Positions 26,801 to 41,800 of a stretch of DNA of 64,000 bases are shown in pieces. A model generated the notes under the pieces. It was not told where the DNA came from. It worked only from the letters and a program-made list of their open reading frames with translations, and searched no databases. The position numbers were made by a program, and so were the translations under genes. The stretch spans positions 4,526,001 through 4,590,000 of the forward strand of contig CM034549.1 of assembly GCA_020055645.1 (NCBI GenBank), given 5' to 3'. The DNA is from Tomocerus qinae. Lineage: Eukaryota > Arthropoda > Collembola > Entomobryomorpha > Tomoceridae. Numbering within the stretch: the first letter of the stretch is position 1; each line of letters begins with the position of its first letter.

Positions 26801-29800
26801 CGAAAGGAAGTGGCTTGGTGGTTGTGTTGTTCCTTGTTGCGGTAGCACCTTACTATGTAATCCTAACTATATTTTATAGTAAATGCACAAGGACTGACGT
26901 AAGAGTGGCTAAATATAGTTTTTGAGTAGAATGGTTGAATTCAGTTAAGCTTCGAACAATAACTTAACCATAAGTAAGGAAAGTGAAGGAAGAGAGGGGA
27001 GAAATATTGTGAAGGAAGGTTAAAAACTTTTTCTACAGTTTTTGCAAAGAAGAATAAGGCAACACTCAATTCACTACATATAAATCCTACTTTATATGTC
27101 TATCTTATGTTATAGTTTCGTTTTGACGGATGGATGCTGAGAATTCCTATTTATGATTGGTTTAGCTTATAATAGTATTGTATTCTCAGCTACAAAAGGC
27201 ACTGGCTACATGTTATAACTATTATATTTAAGTGCAATGCAATATTGCTGCTAAGTAAGATCAAAGTAAAGTGTATCAGGGCAACTTTATAATTCTCAGC
27301 GGATGTTGACGTTGATGTTGTGTTATTTTACGTCAGAGTCGGTGATGGGATGTGTGGTTGCCCTGCTCTCTCTCTGCCACTCTTGTGTGAATTACAGAGA
27401 GTAGTCAGACCAAAGAAACTGAATCAACCCTCTTCAATCTAAAGAGATATCTTGAGAAATGGGAAGAACATTAAATAGTTTGAAAGAAAAAGAAATGACA
27501 AAGACATAGTGATGTGTCTTGTCTTGGGAAGTCTGTTCAGACTCTTCTGAATGCTTTTATAAAAATTGTAAAAAATGATTCGATTTAATACTACATTGTA
27601 TTAAGGACGAGTAAACTGAATGATCCAAGGTATTTTCTCATTGGAAATGTGTTGAGTCTCTTGTCCTGTACATTATGCATCATTACAAAATACATTACAT
27701 CGCTACAATAATAAATGGTGAGTACAATGTGTGAGGGCTTTTTAACTGCAATTTGGATATGGGAAATAGAGATAAAAGAAAACTGAAAAGAAAATTCATG
27801 GTCTCGTTTGTGTGAAATTACTTTGGTTTGGTTAATATGTTTCTTTCCCCCTCGATGTTTGTATATTAATCTGTTCTTGGAAGAGAAAGGAGATTTTATG
27901 TTATCTTAGGATTCTGAATCCAGTTATAGATGTGACTTGAAATGAATTGACTTGAAATCTGTTTAAGAATGTTGAGCGATGAAGAGTATTATCGGTTCAA
28001 GTACATAAGAGTGAATTCTAAAGTGTTTTTTTTCTTCCCTCTCGTAAACTTGTAAAAGTTAGATACGGTACACGTTGTAGGTTGGTATTACGTTATACGA
28101 TTTGTGTCTGTAGGTTTATGCATGTAGTTAGAGATGTACTAGTATGATTAGGGAAGGGATGCAGAGGAAGAAATGGGATTGGATGGGACCCACTCATTCA
28201 CTTATCTTTATAATAAAATGAGATGAAGGGAGATGAATATGTGATATGATAGAAAGTGACGTCGTGGAATTTAGATTGAGTCATTCTCATCTGAACTGAA
28301 GTGAACTACCTAAACTTGGGCCAAACTTCAGACAACTTCACCACTTCTAGACAGGAACAGCCGAAAATAAACTTCTTCTTTACCCTCTTAACATAGGCAC
28401 TCGTTAATGGATGATTATGCCTCGGCTTGGCATTTCTTAGGACTTTGCTCGCTAAGGAATTCCACCAGAAATACTTACCACTCCAATCAAAGTAGTGGAA
28501 AAGCCAAAGGCTTACTTATTATTATGGTCATTTAATTATAGTCCTGGATTATAATTGATTCGAGTTGACATTCATCGTAATAGGTTTGTCTTTCTACATT
28601 AAGTGAGTCAACAGTTCCAAATCCCACAACACAAATCCTTACTTAACCCGATTTCAAAATAATTATCAAAATAATATTGTAAAATAATTCTCAATCTGTA
28701 AGGAGTTGTCAGATTCAATAAAGAAGTGACAATTGTCACCGAGTTAGTGCTGAAAGTGTATAGGCTATATAGTAATATTGAATTGATATTGGACGATGAT
28801 GTATTCCGTAGTTGTAGCAAGTAGAAGTAGTTGAGAGACGCTTGAGTTGCTTTTGACATTTATAAATGCATTTTCCTTTCATGTGACTCAATGTGAACTT
28901 TGACTCTCCTCCTCTGTCAAGGAGAGCCAAATGAGTTTTATGCAAAAGGGTCTCATTATTACCTACATTGCCAGTAAACTTTACCATATAAGTCTGCAGG
29001 CGATTTCCATCTTTTCAGAACAACTCTGCTCTTTATATTATCATCATGCAATATTCTCTATATCATAAGAGCATACTTTATGTATAAAAAACATCCTTAT
29101 AATTTAATAATATATTATGAATACGAATGCATATGCAGTGTGTCTCACACAATAAACGATGTTGTAGAAAACAGACAAGGAGTACTATGAGTATATTTAC
29201 ATATAAGTAGTAATAGTAGTATTACTTAAATGAGTAGGTAGCTGTTCTGTATTGTTATGAATTGAGTGTAATTTATCAGTTCCCTGATCTGATTTAACCC
29301 AGTAGAAAGAGGTACACAGCTATCTAATACAAAGCATATTAATCAAAAGAGATTCTCTAAGGAGATAAAGGTAAAGTTTAGTGGGGGAGTGGATTGGAGC
29401 ATTAGTCATAGTTTTACTCACTCGTGGATTAGTAATACGAAAAAAAAAGATTATTATTATTATTATGGCTCACTCTTCACTCTACAGAATGTTGGGCTTC
29501 ACTGAGTTTCACTGCCTTGGCATAGCTCGCTCTACCTTGGCTTAGTAATACAAATAGTAAAAATTGTATCTTTATCTTATAAGAGTTGTAGGAATGAGAC
29601 GTGTACAGCTATATGAAATGGAAATGATCGTGATAATAATGCAGGGCAGATTGACAGAGAGAATAAAAGTGCAGTTGGGTTGTGTTGAGTTTATCACTAA
29701 AGGAATCGCTTCAGCAGTTCACTTAACTTCACTTTACTCTGTTCAGAGACAGATTGAAAGTTCACTTCTAATTTACTGTTTGATGTCAGCCTATGAACAC

Positions 29801-32800
29801 TATGCAATACTGAATACCTACTGCATCAGAAGATAAGTCTACAGATTTATATTCTGAGTCTATCTATCTATACATTGTACAGCTTTGTTTTGTAACGGTG
29901 TTGTTAGGTCAGCAATGTGTTAGGCTCATTGTCAATGAAACTGTTTCTTTCTTATGGCTTAAAAGAGCAAAAGACAGACGAAGCATAAGCTAAAGGGTAG
30001 ATTCCTGATAGATTGGCTTAATATGATTTGATTAGAGGAGGTGAGCGGAGTTGATGGCGAGATGTGAACCGTTCTGACTTTGTTCTCTCCTCTTATCGCT
30101 AATGCTAAACAGACAGACACACAGCAGGACGGGCTGTGCACTACACGGAGATTTCTTTTGTTGATTCCCATTTGATTCAATTTTACTCGGCTAAATTATG
30201 CTGCGATATTGTTTCTTTTATCTATACTTGTCCCTACTAAGCAAAGGGTTGAGGTTGAGCTGCTGAGTAATTAAACATAGACTTGTATCTAGAATTATAA
30301 AAGCTATTTTCATTTAATGGTGATTACTGATTGAGAAATGAAATACACGTGGTCAGATTAACGTTCTTTACTCATGGTAAGACATGCAGTTAACTGTGAT
30401 TGATACATTTTACAATCCAAGATTAAAATCCATTTCTAAGCGTAATCATAAATATTAAGATTTCACCTCTATATTGTAAATTAACTGGGGTGACAATAAT
30501 TTTCATAGCATATTGTAGATGTAAAGTGGTTCATGTATGTCTTGTAACGTTCATAAAAAACACAGTATCATATTTAGTTTTAATTTGTGTTTGGTGATCG
30601 CAAGAGTCGATACAGGAAGATTCGAGAACCGGAGGAGCAAGCGGATGTTATTTTTGGAGTACATTTTTAGCTTTTCGAAGAAATGAATGAGTGCTGAGTC
30701 TCGAGTGTGCACATGTACAATCTCCGTAGAAGTATGATTTTAGCCAGGACAACGTGTGCGGAGACTGCCTCTCAGTTACGTTAGTTTACATTAGGCATTC
30801 TGCTTAGTTAGGTTCTCGGTGTCCTGAAAGTGTCTTGTTTTGTCTTTCCTTAGCCATCCACTTGAGAAACTCCGTTGCAGGTTTGGGTTTTCCGGTTGAT
30901 GCGTGCAAACTGAAAAGCCTGGAGCTATCAAGGAGAGGAAGTTTAGATGGTTCCTTACAGGCTTAGGTGGCTGAGTAGCTAACAAAGTCAAAGATTGGAT
31001 TCACAAAGAAGTCAACATCTAAGATTAACGAAAACGAGTTAGTGTACAGAATCCGGAATATAAATACTCGTCCATACAGAGATAGGGAATTCTTTCTTAA
31101 GATGTTCGTCATGTCACGTTGTCTTGTTCGGTGTAGGATATAAGTAGCAGAGTGCCATAGTGTGTTAGTGATGCATAGAGAGAGACAAGACGTCGTTTCA
31201 GATACGAAAAGTCGGGAAGGAAAGAGCAAATAGGAAGAGTTATGTCAGTTCAGTTTCCTTGCACTACCTTACTACTACTCTCGTATGAATGCAAGTTACA
31301 CATGCCCTTTTGACTCACGTATTCTTCTATGCATACTGTAGATAGGCCTAAACATAAGCCACTAGCTTACTATTACATTACAAATGCCTAGCTATACATT
31401 TCCATATGTCTTTCTACTTTGTAGTATATAGGAGTGCTAACATGAAAAGTGTATACAGAGTTGGTATTCGCATAGGAAGTAGACGGGCTTAATAGTAATA
31501 GCAATGCATTTGATGTGCTACTCACTATTCTACTACAGTAAGCCATGAAATGCAATGGGTGGGATCGGGATTCGGTTTCTCTGGCTTTTTTTCTCGTTTT
31601 TCTTCCTTCTCCTCCAGTGCAGTTGAACTCACGTCGTCGTCTCCTATGTGCCATTTACGTTAGTTAGGTAGGCATACGTTTACAAGGTACTGCTTACACA
31701 TGAAACGCACAGAGGTAAGCATATCTCTTGCAAAAATAGCACATTTACATCTATTCACGTTTTGTGTGCGTTGTACGCACTCCTCGGATTCAGTCTGACT
31801 CTCACTTTCTCTGGAGAACAGAGCCGGCTATTCATTCATCTCTCGCCAGTCTTCCCTACCCTTTCAACAAAATACAACTTTTCCTCTAAATTCAGGATGT
31901 TTCTTCATTTCCTCTCGGGCACGTTCACCCGTACTTAGAAAAACGAAGCATTTCCGCCTTCTTTACATTTATACTTAATAAATAACATTTTCTATAATAA
32001 CATTTTCACATTCGGGCTACAAAAATAAAATGAAAAGGAAGAAAAACGCGTTTACACAAAGTTTGTTAGTGGATGTGTGTGCGGAGGTATTATTTAGTTG
32101 ACAGTTCCTTGTTATTACCTTGTGAGTTAGCGTAGCACAGTGGGAAAGATGTGCAAAGATTTCGAGTCACAACATCCCACATCCCGTGGCGCCGAATTAT
32201 TGGCATGCTGTTTTTGTTTTGTGCTCGGCTCTGTGTTTTGTGTACGTGATGTGGTGTGATGTAATAATTTCTTAGGCTCCTCTACATACAAGGCAATAGA
32301 CAAAGTGAGTCAACTTGAAAGTAAGGCAAGGCAAGACAACATCCAACTAACCAACTTACTTAAAAGTTAAATCAAATCAGGCTGGGTCAGATAAAGTTTT
32401 CAATTGAGACTGGAGCCAACCAAATGTATGATTTCTGTACATTATGTTAGCCTCGTTTATGACTATGCGTGGGATTCGTTACATTTGCAACTTTTTTACT
32501 CCTTCTGTTGTCTCCTGTTCCGCCTGAGACTAAATATATGAGTGACTCAAGCTAAGTAATGTGAAACACAGATAAACTCTCCTTTTCATTTCATACTACA
32601 TTAGTGCAGATCAAGACTCATGATTGTAGAGTCTACAGGCTAAAAAAGAAGCTCAGCTACATATGTATCATATTCTTTGTTCTCGAATGAGTTATAATTT
32701 TGTGAACATTACAAAGTTTACATTGTACATTTGAGATTGGCAGAAATTGCGTGGAAAAGAACGGTATCGGATAAGAAATCTAGACCCGGCCACAGACAAT

Positions 32801-35800
32801 GGAAAACTGATCAAAAACCCAAGGCCCTCTTATTTCCCTAAAACTACATGTCGAGTGCAGGGCAAGGGTACCCTAGTTACTAATAAACTGCAGCGATAAA
32901 AAAATGAAATGGGTATTGCCAAGGTGCTTTAACTGGTGGTGTGGTATCCCTTGGTATGTCTTCGGTTTTCTCAGGAGGGTACACATAGGCACTTTACGTG
33001 AATATCTGTAAGGGACAAATCCTACCAGTTGTCATTGGCAACAATCGAATAAGGGAGGAAAAATAAATATCCGTAATAGATATTCACGCTAAGTGCCTAG
33101 CTGAACCCTCCTGATAAAACCAAAGAGATACCATACTAGTTAAAGCTCCTCTGATATTGCTAATTAGGGAGGATGACTAAATTATTTAGATTGGGTCACT
33201 TGCAAAAACAATTGATAACTTGGGAACTAGGAACATAGTGCACCCAAGGAATGTCAACGGCTTTATCAGGAGGGTCCATCTAGGCACTAAAAGGGACAAT
33301 ATTGCCAGTTTTCTTTGGCAACAATCGTATAAGAAACGAAAACATCTCCTATAGATATTCGCGCAAAATGCCTAGCTGAACTCTCCTGATAAAGTAGAAG
33401 AGAAACCAAGGACACCAGACCAGTTAATACTCCTTGGTTACACATGAGTGTTAACATTAAAAACAGTCCCACTTCCATGGATCAATGGTTGATATTATTA
33501 TAAACAAACTTGTTTTCATAAACCATGGCAATTAGTTTGGCTTTTATTAGAGCAATTGTCATGCTGTACATAATATCACTCTCATGCCTAAAGGTCAACT
33601 AAGCAACTGCACATCAAGTGACTTGCTTAGTCATAGGTATAGTAAATTCTAAAGTTTATACAGCATATTTTGGAATTTTTTTCATGATTTTTGCTTTAGT
33701 TTCACAAATAAGAAAAAGCCACAGTTGAAAATCACAGTACACAATATTTGATATTTGTACTGTTTAAGGTGAAAATCTCAATGCTTTGGGCTAATGCACT
33801 CATTGTTTTTTTCCACTTGGGATTTATTTACAATGTAATTTAATGGGAAAATGCGTCCGATTGACACAGCTGTAGTCCCGAAACTAAAAATAAGCCACAT
33901 TCAGTAATGATCTTCAAATTTTCCTATGACATTCTTTTATGAGTGGTAAAAATTACAAGTGTCTAATGTTATGCACTCTGTCTCAAAAAATTAGCCGAAG
34001 CAAATGCCCTTCCCCGATACCGTACTTTTCTGCTCAAGTGGTCTGTATTACATATGCGGAATGCATTATTTGATCTTGTTACATTCATAATAATGGTCGG
34101 CGGTGAGTTATGTTAATGTGTGCAGTTACATGTACAGATCAGAAAGAAGTCTATAGATCAATGTACTGAATCATTGTATGAATTACTCTCATTGGCAGTG
34201 AATGGGTGTGAAAATCTTTTTTTTTTCATTTCAAGTCAAAAAAAGTAAACTTTTAAGAGTCTGTGTCGTGTCTTAAGTTAACCTACACCAGTAGACGGAT
34301 TTCGGCTGTAGTGCTTATTGTATACAGAAAGCATCTGGAATTCTAGTGGATGTTTGAGTAGTATTGGCTATATAAACGTATGCAGTGTGTACACCGATTA
34401 GTGAGTGAAGAGGATGCCGGGAGAAGCTGCGAATTGAAATCCCACAATCTGTGACTCCACTTACATGTTCTGTTTAAGGTCTGACTGTTTCTGCGCTCCT
34501 TCCTTCAACTCTGAGTACAGAGTATATATTCATATTATGCTGTGTGATGGTGTGTGACTGCAAAAAAGTGGATATGATATAAAGTGATCTTTAGGCAGAG
34601 CTAAGAAAGGATTTGAACTCTTTATTGTCTGTCACGGCTGCAACTGGATGTAAGATGTATAGCTGAGTATTGTGGTCCTCCTCTATTCGGATCAGATTCT
34701 TCTAGCTATTCCTCTTCTCTTGACTTTTGAAGAGAGGAAGAAAAGACTGAATTGGATTGGATGGGCTCCTAGTTTTGTTTGGTTGGCTGGAGTTGGATTC
34801 ACTCGACTTCTTTTGTCGTGCTCTTATGTCTTAAATCGTTCTTTTGCCATTAAGGCAATGTGAGACAGTAATAAGTCGCCATGTGAATCTGACTTGACTC
34901 TGACTTACTTTGTGTGAACTTATGGCAAGCTTCGCTAAGTACTCTTCCACTCTACTACGATGCTGTACTACTACTACGAATTACATGACCTGACTTCCTT
35001 CGGTTTCTCTTGACTCTGCTTCTCCGTCCTCCGTCAGTCCGCAGTATGACATTTGTGAGAGTGCCTCTACCTCTCTCACTCTAATGTCTATTTACAAATT
35101 GACATTGCCGAGGTCTTGTCCTACAACAACCAATGCTACATTCACTGTATACTACTTTGTTTCCTCAATTGCTGTTACAGAGTGAGTGATTCGTCGTGAT
35201 TACACTTATCGCAATCAAATTAAAAAGTACTGCCAAAACAATTCAACAATTGGATACAGAATTGTCACCATTTAGCTCGTGATTAAAACTTTTAAATTAC
35301 TGCTAGGTGCACACGCCCACACGGCCCACAGATCTGCTTTAAGTGACATCCTGTTACTTAGCCAAATACTCGACCTAAATTAATAATCCACCTTACAATT
35401 GTACTATTTAAATCTTTGACTGGTAGATCTTTTGAATAAATGAATTTAGCCTTAATTAATGGACTCCTTATAAGAAATTAGGAGTTGATTATGTGAAATG
35501 AAATAATACTACATTGGTGGGACCTGTGTATTTCTCAATGTTGAAATTAATTTTGCAACGTATTTTGAATTTACTGACTTCAAATTAATCCCTCACGTTT
35601 GACATTCATGACTCATTCATGAGAAGTATTGTAGCGTGAAGTTTTGTACTTTAGCATTACAAAGACACATGGCTAAAGGAGTTTTCAATTGAGTCGTGTT
35701 TAATTTGCGAAGAGAGTCGTACGTTTTGTTTTACACTGATAATGTTGGCATATCTAGTAATAGTTTAAGGTAATCAAATAAGTGTGAGTATGAGAAAAAC

Positions 35801-38800
35801 AATTGGATTAGTATTTCAAGGTGAATCTTGAGTTTGTTATTTGATTTCGGTGGGTTTGAGGTTGACGATAATGAGGAAAAGCTTGATGTATTTAAAGAGA
35901 GCATAGGGGAAGACGAGTTGTGTTCGTAAACAGTTTTGGCTGATTTCATGAGAGTTGGAAGAAAAGGGAATTGTCAGAGAAGAGTGAACAGTTTGAACAG
36001 TAGTGTCAATCTAGCCAAGTTGGGTAAAGTGACTTGCAGTGAATGCAAAATAGGGTGAGTTGTGACTTACTGGAAAGTGAAGCACAAGTGCTGAGCAGTC
36101 TCTGAAGAGAAGAGCTGGGAATTGGGAGTTTCCGTCAGAGACAAGACAAAGGAAATCGCAAAGTGAAGGGATCTTGTCGGGTCGGGAACTGCTCTCTGTC
36201 GAAATGTCACCTGGAGTTTCAGTCGTGGAGTCGGATGACTCAGAAGATGAAGGATTTCCCCATCCGGTAACATAAATTACATTTCTGATTTGAATTCGAC
36301 TTGATTCACTTGTTATTAGACGTTTCCTCCGAATCTGCATTTACATAATATATACCTATACCCACTCACACATATAATAGATACCAGGTACTAACCATCT
36401 CTCTATCAACTACCTTAATAATAGCGAGAGAATTACATGCAACCACAGAATTCTGTCCGACAATGTAATTTCTGTTGAATTCGTAACTATTATATCATCT
36501 GCCTGTGTTAGGTAGTTGCCTGGTGAGAATCCTTTGGTTACACTCGTTGATCTCTATCTGTCATACTTTTACAAGACGGAGATTAGAATTTCGCACATTA
36601 TTCCTATGATGTGTAAGCAATTCTCTTCAAGGTTAGTATCTCCTTTGTGCTGTAGGTAGCTAACCCTGTACTAAGAATTGAGGAGATTGAAATTAAAGGT
36701 AATCTCTCAAAGCTCTACCTGCTCCTTCTATAGAAGAGTGAGAGTTAAATGAAAACTTTTCAAAGAAGGACTGAATGTGAGTAGTCAATCCTTTCCGTGC
36801 TGCTGTTAAGAATGAAAGAATGATTTGTACTTGTTCTTTGAGGAAAGCAAATGTCACTCGTTTATCATCCTGCAAAAAGAATTTTAAGTTCCATCACTGA
36901 CGTATTTCTTCTAAAAGTGGCATTGCCAGTCTCGCTTCCTTTCACATCCTATTTATTCTACCTCTGCGTCTGAATTGATTCAATATTTAACTCCTGAAAT
37001 CTTCTGCGAATTCATTTTTCACTGAACAAACAAAAACAGTCACTGAAAAACTATCTTGTTTGTAGTGCCTACATGAACAGTGAAAACACAGTCTGTAAGC
37101 TCAAGAATACTGAGTGTGTGTATTTAATATTAGTAATAGGTTAGTCTTGTTTCATCACTAGTATTGCCATACTTACTTGAACTTGCTATACTTGGAACGG
37201 AAGATGAATTATTTGTGTTGTGACTTGTGTTTAACTATTGGTGATTTTGGTTTTCAGTGTTATAGTACTTTATAGTATACTCTATACATAGGTACTTACC
37301 TAATGGTTAAGTATGCACTTGATATGTTCGGATGTTTCATTTCCTATCGCTGTGAAATTGCACTGCACCTACGATGCGTACACACACTTAGGATTCCACG
37401 GTAGTTGAGTAAGTATGCGTCTACTTCCTTCACTCGCATTCTATGCAATTTCAGTGCACCGCACCCGCAGTGCAATCCAATATCCAATGCCAAGGAGAAA
37501 CTTGAACCTAAACTCCTTTACCCGGGTTGAGTTGAGAGTTAGCCGAGTGCGTATTGAAGTGAGGACGAACGAGAGATTTCCATTAGAGCAAATTGTTTGT
37601 AGACGATACGTCCGTGGGATAATAGATTGCTTTATATCTTTTAATATCCCAATCGCAGTCGACTGTTTGGCAGACGCAGATGAAGAAACGTAGAGAGCGA
37701 CGACTTGTTTCATTTCATCCTATTCATAAGCACTCATGAAATATTGCCAATGTGACATTCCCAGTAATGCATTTCTCTCTACATGCACGTTTTCTGATAG
37801 CGGAAGGGGTTTTTACTCTGCAAAATACTCATTTCCGTCTGGTGGAGGAAATGAATTAAATTGTGGAAAAAATTAAATTAAGACCTCTTAAAGTTAAAGA
37901 AAATATTAATTTATAAAGCTACAGCATTCCTTTAAGGTAGATTCAGAAAATAATCGGGCAGAGACATTTTGTGTGCATTTGTTTATATTTAGCAGAGTAA
38001 TGCTATATTATAAGTGTAATGAGGTATAACTGTTTAGTTAAACGCATACAATAAATTAAAAAATCTGATAAAAAATTTTAATTAAGGGAAGACAGAGCCT
38101 TATATAGGTAGTAAAAGTTGTCTCCTTATATGGAAATGCAGTGCTATTTTGAAGCTATAGATGTTAAATGTATTAAGCACGTGTGTGGATTTTGTGTAAT
38201 GCTAATTTTTGGTAATTAACAAGTAGAAGAGGCAGGTAATGAGAAAAGTTAGTTCTGGTGCAGAAATAACTGTTGTGTTAATTGTAAAAGATGAGGAGGA
38301 GAGTAAGAGGGGAGTGTGTAGAAATGGAGTTGAAATGATGCAGCAATTTAGTTTTATTGAGAAAGAACTGTTAAGTAAAGGATCTGAATGAGGTGACACA
38401 ATAAGATTAGCTCTGCATGTACAGAGTGCTCATCCATTGACGATTAGTGTGGCTGAACACAGTCAGGAAGGATCCTCCACTGCTCTTCCATTAGCATTTA
38501 TAGAATAGCTCGTGTGTGTGCGAGGAAAAACAAAAGTCGATTCTTTTCAAGTGAGTTTAAAGCGTGCAAAATTAGCTAATCCAATCTTCTCACACAGTTC
38601 CCAGAGGGATTGAATCTTCTTCGAAGGGACATAATCCAGTTTTTGTGTCGTAAAATGAAAAGCAACTGTTTTGTTCTTCATAGCTGTTCTGTTCTGCTTC
38701 AAATTGGCCATTCTGAATGTACCTATAAAGCTGTAGTGTGCATTTATGTGCATGTATATAGTAATCTATTACATGTCTTAAGATCTTGATCTGAAGGTGC

Positions 38801-41800
38801 AATGTATAACGACACATCGTATCTGCGATAAAGTAAGCTGGATAATGTGAATGAGAGGCATGGCGAGACAGTGTTGAGAGTCTAGTGTTTGTATGTAATT
38901 AGATTGGCCATAACTTTACACGTTCATTTCATGTTTCGCATAACATCTCTGCAATTTCCCATTAAGGAATGTTTGGAAAGAATTTATTTTACTTTCTTGA
39001 GCAGAGACTTTTTTAAGTTAGTCAGTCAAGTACGAGTTTACTTATTAGTGAAGTGAACCAGTCAGTGGATGATGTAGATTTAGATTGGGTGTTGCTGGTT
39101 CTTGCAGTTATCTTGACTTTGACTCATTCATTGAGTCGAGTCACTCATTCTCAAAAGTCAGACTCGTGTCTGTAATATACACATGCCATACGTCTATCTG
39201 ATTATCTCAGTTAAACACAAGTACCTATATATATTTAGTAGATGCAGACAGCATTTGTGAAATAGACAAACTGAGACAGAATTTTAAACCCAGACAGACA
39301 CAAGTTTGTATTCTGTATAGAGACATGAAATTAAGCTATAAAAATCTTTCTGCATAATCTCCTTGGCTAACTGAGTGAAATGTAGTGAACCAAGATGATT
39401 TCGTCCTACGGTACTGTCATGAGCAATTTAGGGAGAATTTTTAAGATTATAATGTTCGTACTGTCTCGTAAAGTCTTAAAGTGGGCACACTGATATACAT
39501 TACACAAATCCTATTTTACAGTAGAAAACACCGTAGTGCAGTATAAGCCATGAAATATGGCTCTGATTATACTTAAAACGATTTGTTGGGGCTTCCTCAT
39601 ATAATAATCCGAATTAATCTGGTGTTTTATTATGAGTAGATTGCAATGTGGGGTAATTGATGGGAATTTTAAATTGTTGCTTTGCGTAAACTTGAATTGC
39701 TCTATCTTGTTAAGTCATAAGTTAAGTTATTTGGCTGATGTTGTGTAACAATCCTATGTAGTTAGTGTCTCATATCATAATCGTGATTTGTTTAGGGATT
39801 CCGTTTGTGTTGTGTGGGTTGATGTTTTGTTTTTAATGTGTACAGTTTCTGCCGAGCACGTAGGTAGACATTATAACTTGGCTCGTTCGGAATATAAAGC
39901 AAACTCAGACATCACGACTAGTGTCTGTTTTAATCTTGAAAACTATATTTCATTTCGCAGTGAGTGGAGCGAGGAGACTGTCTTTTCATAGAATAATACA
40001 TAGCTGAACATTTCTGGAGGTACTCTTTGTAAAAAGTGTTAAGGCGAATTGTTTTGTAAACAGTAACTGAATCCATAAAAGAATAATAACCGTATATAAC
40101 AACAGAGAAAAGTGAATTGAGTGGTTCACTTTACTAGTTTATGATATGGAGGAAATTCCCACCTTGAATTCTACAAAACGACGACGACGAGGATGTAAAA
40201 TATTATGCTTTGTACAAGAACGTTTTGTTGTTTTTGTGAGTTTGATGATAAAGTTGCTTTGAATTCAAGACAAGAATTACATTACGGGTTACATGCATGA
40301 CCGAGCGATTACACTAATGACGTGATGCACGGTGCAGTTTAATAGCTCCCCGACTGACGTTGATGAGCAAACGTTTAGGGCTTTTTTATTATCTTTTATT
40401 TGCTTAATGATCTTGCTTCCTACATTTTCAAATCATCTTTGTTTTCTTATTATTTTGATACTCTGATGCAATATTGCTATACTAAGTAGGTACCTACACT
40501 TAAAGTGATACTGATAATGGGGCATTGTCTCTCTACGCTATGGGTATACCCGGACAATGCCTTGCTCGATTAACTGTACTAGTAGCAGACCTAATTGCTC
40601 TCTTTTTCTCTGTTTTAATCACATCTAAGGTGCACAAAGGTCGATACAATTTCTAAATACTGTAAAATAACTTCAGTAGCCAAATATGTAAATTATTTGT
40701 TGAATTTAATTTTTAATTTGACATCTTTATCTTTATGCAATAATTTAGTACTGGAATATGTTAATCTGGCTAGAAATTGTATTCAGTACAAGCCTTAAGA
40801 CCTTTGACTATTAATTAATTGAGAGTGAATATTTCAAACCAGCCCTGTATATACTACTCTTATAAAATTGTAAGTATACGTTTGGTGTAAACTAGTGCTT
40901 GCTACGCACAATAATGGAGCAAGTTAAATAATGTCCTTTTCCTTGCAACTTTCTCTACCAAGTTTTATTGCGTAGTCCAGTTGGGTTGGAAGTAAGTATC
41001 CGGATGTATCCTAAAACAAATGCGATTTCCTGTATTTACCGAGTGTAATGTGGTTAGGCTTATTTACTTTAGATGACATAAAACTAGAGAGAATGTGAAT
41101 TGTAAATATAAATATCTTGTCGAGACAGAAAAGGGTTGTTCGCATTCGCAGCTAGGAAGCTGGTCGCATTGTTAGTAAGTAAAATGCAGTAAATAAGTGA
41201 GGAGACGTTCTCTCATTCACTCCATTTCATTCAAGTTGAGAGTTGTTTGCTGAGGTATTTTAATGGCTTCGCTTTAGTCGACAAGACGGGACAAGTCTGC
41301 TGCAGTCGAACCAAAATCCCGTAAAACAATTCAGAAATATAATGTAACACAGACTAGAGAGGAAAGAAGTATGCAAAACAAATTGAAGAAAAGCCAACAC
41401 CAAGTAAGGCAAAGGTTCATTTCAATTTCACTATCTACAACGAAGAAGAAATCCTTAAATGCCGAGAACAGAAAGATTTGGCTCTGCTGCATCCTATTTG
41501 TGGTGGATGTATTGTGTCTACTTGTTTGTCTCCTCACTCCAGTGTATTAGCCAGCAGAGGAAAGTGACTGACTCTAATGCACTGCATTCTACTATAAACA
41601 AGTAAAATATACATTCCCTAAGTATCTGGCTTTGTTCCTAGTCTGTGCTTTATTGTATGTGTTTCTACGTTGTGGTTAGTTCACTCCGTGCGTTGTACTT
41701 CCTTTGCATTGGCTATGCCAATATCTCTGAGACATTCTAGTAGTAACTGATCTCTGCATCTTTGGACTAACTAACTAAAAGGCTTAGCTGCCTATCATGT

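Noticed and set aside
33287..33478. Minus-strand open frame across foldback copy 2
   Set aside because: Runs through the inverted arms of a repeat; no domain and no conserved frame between the two copies.
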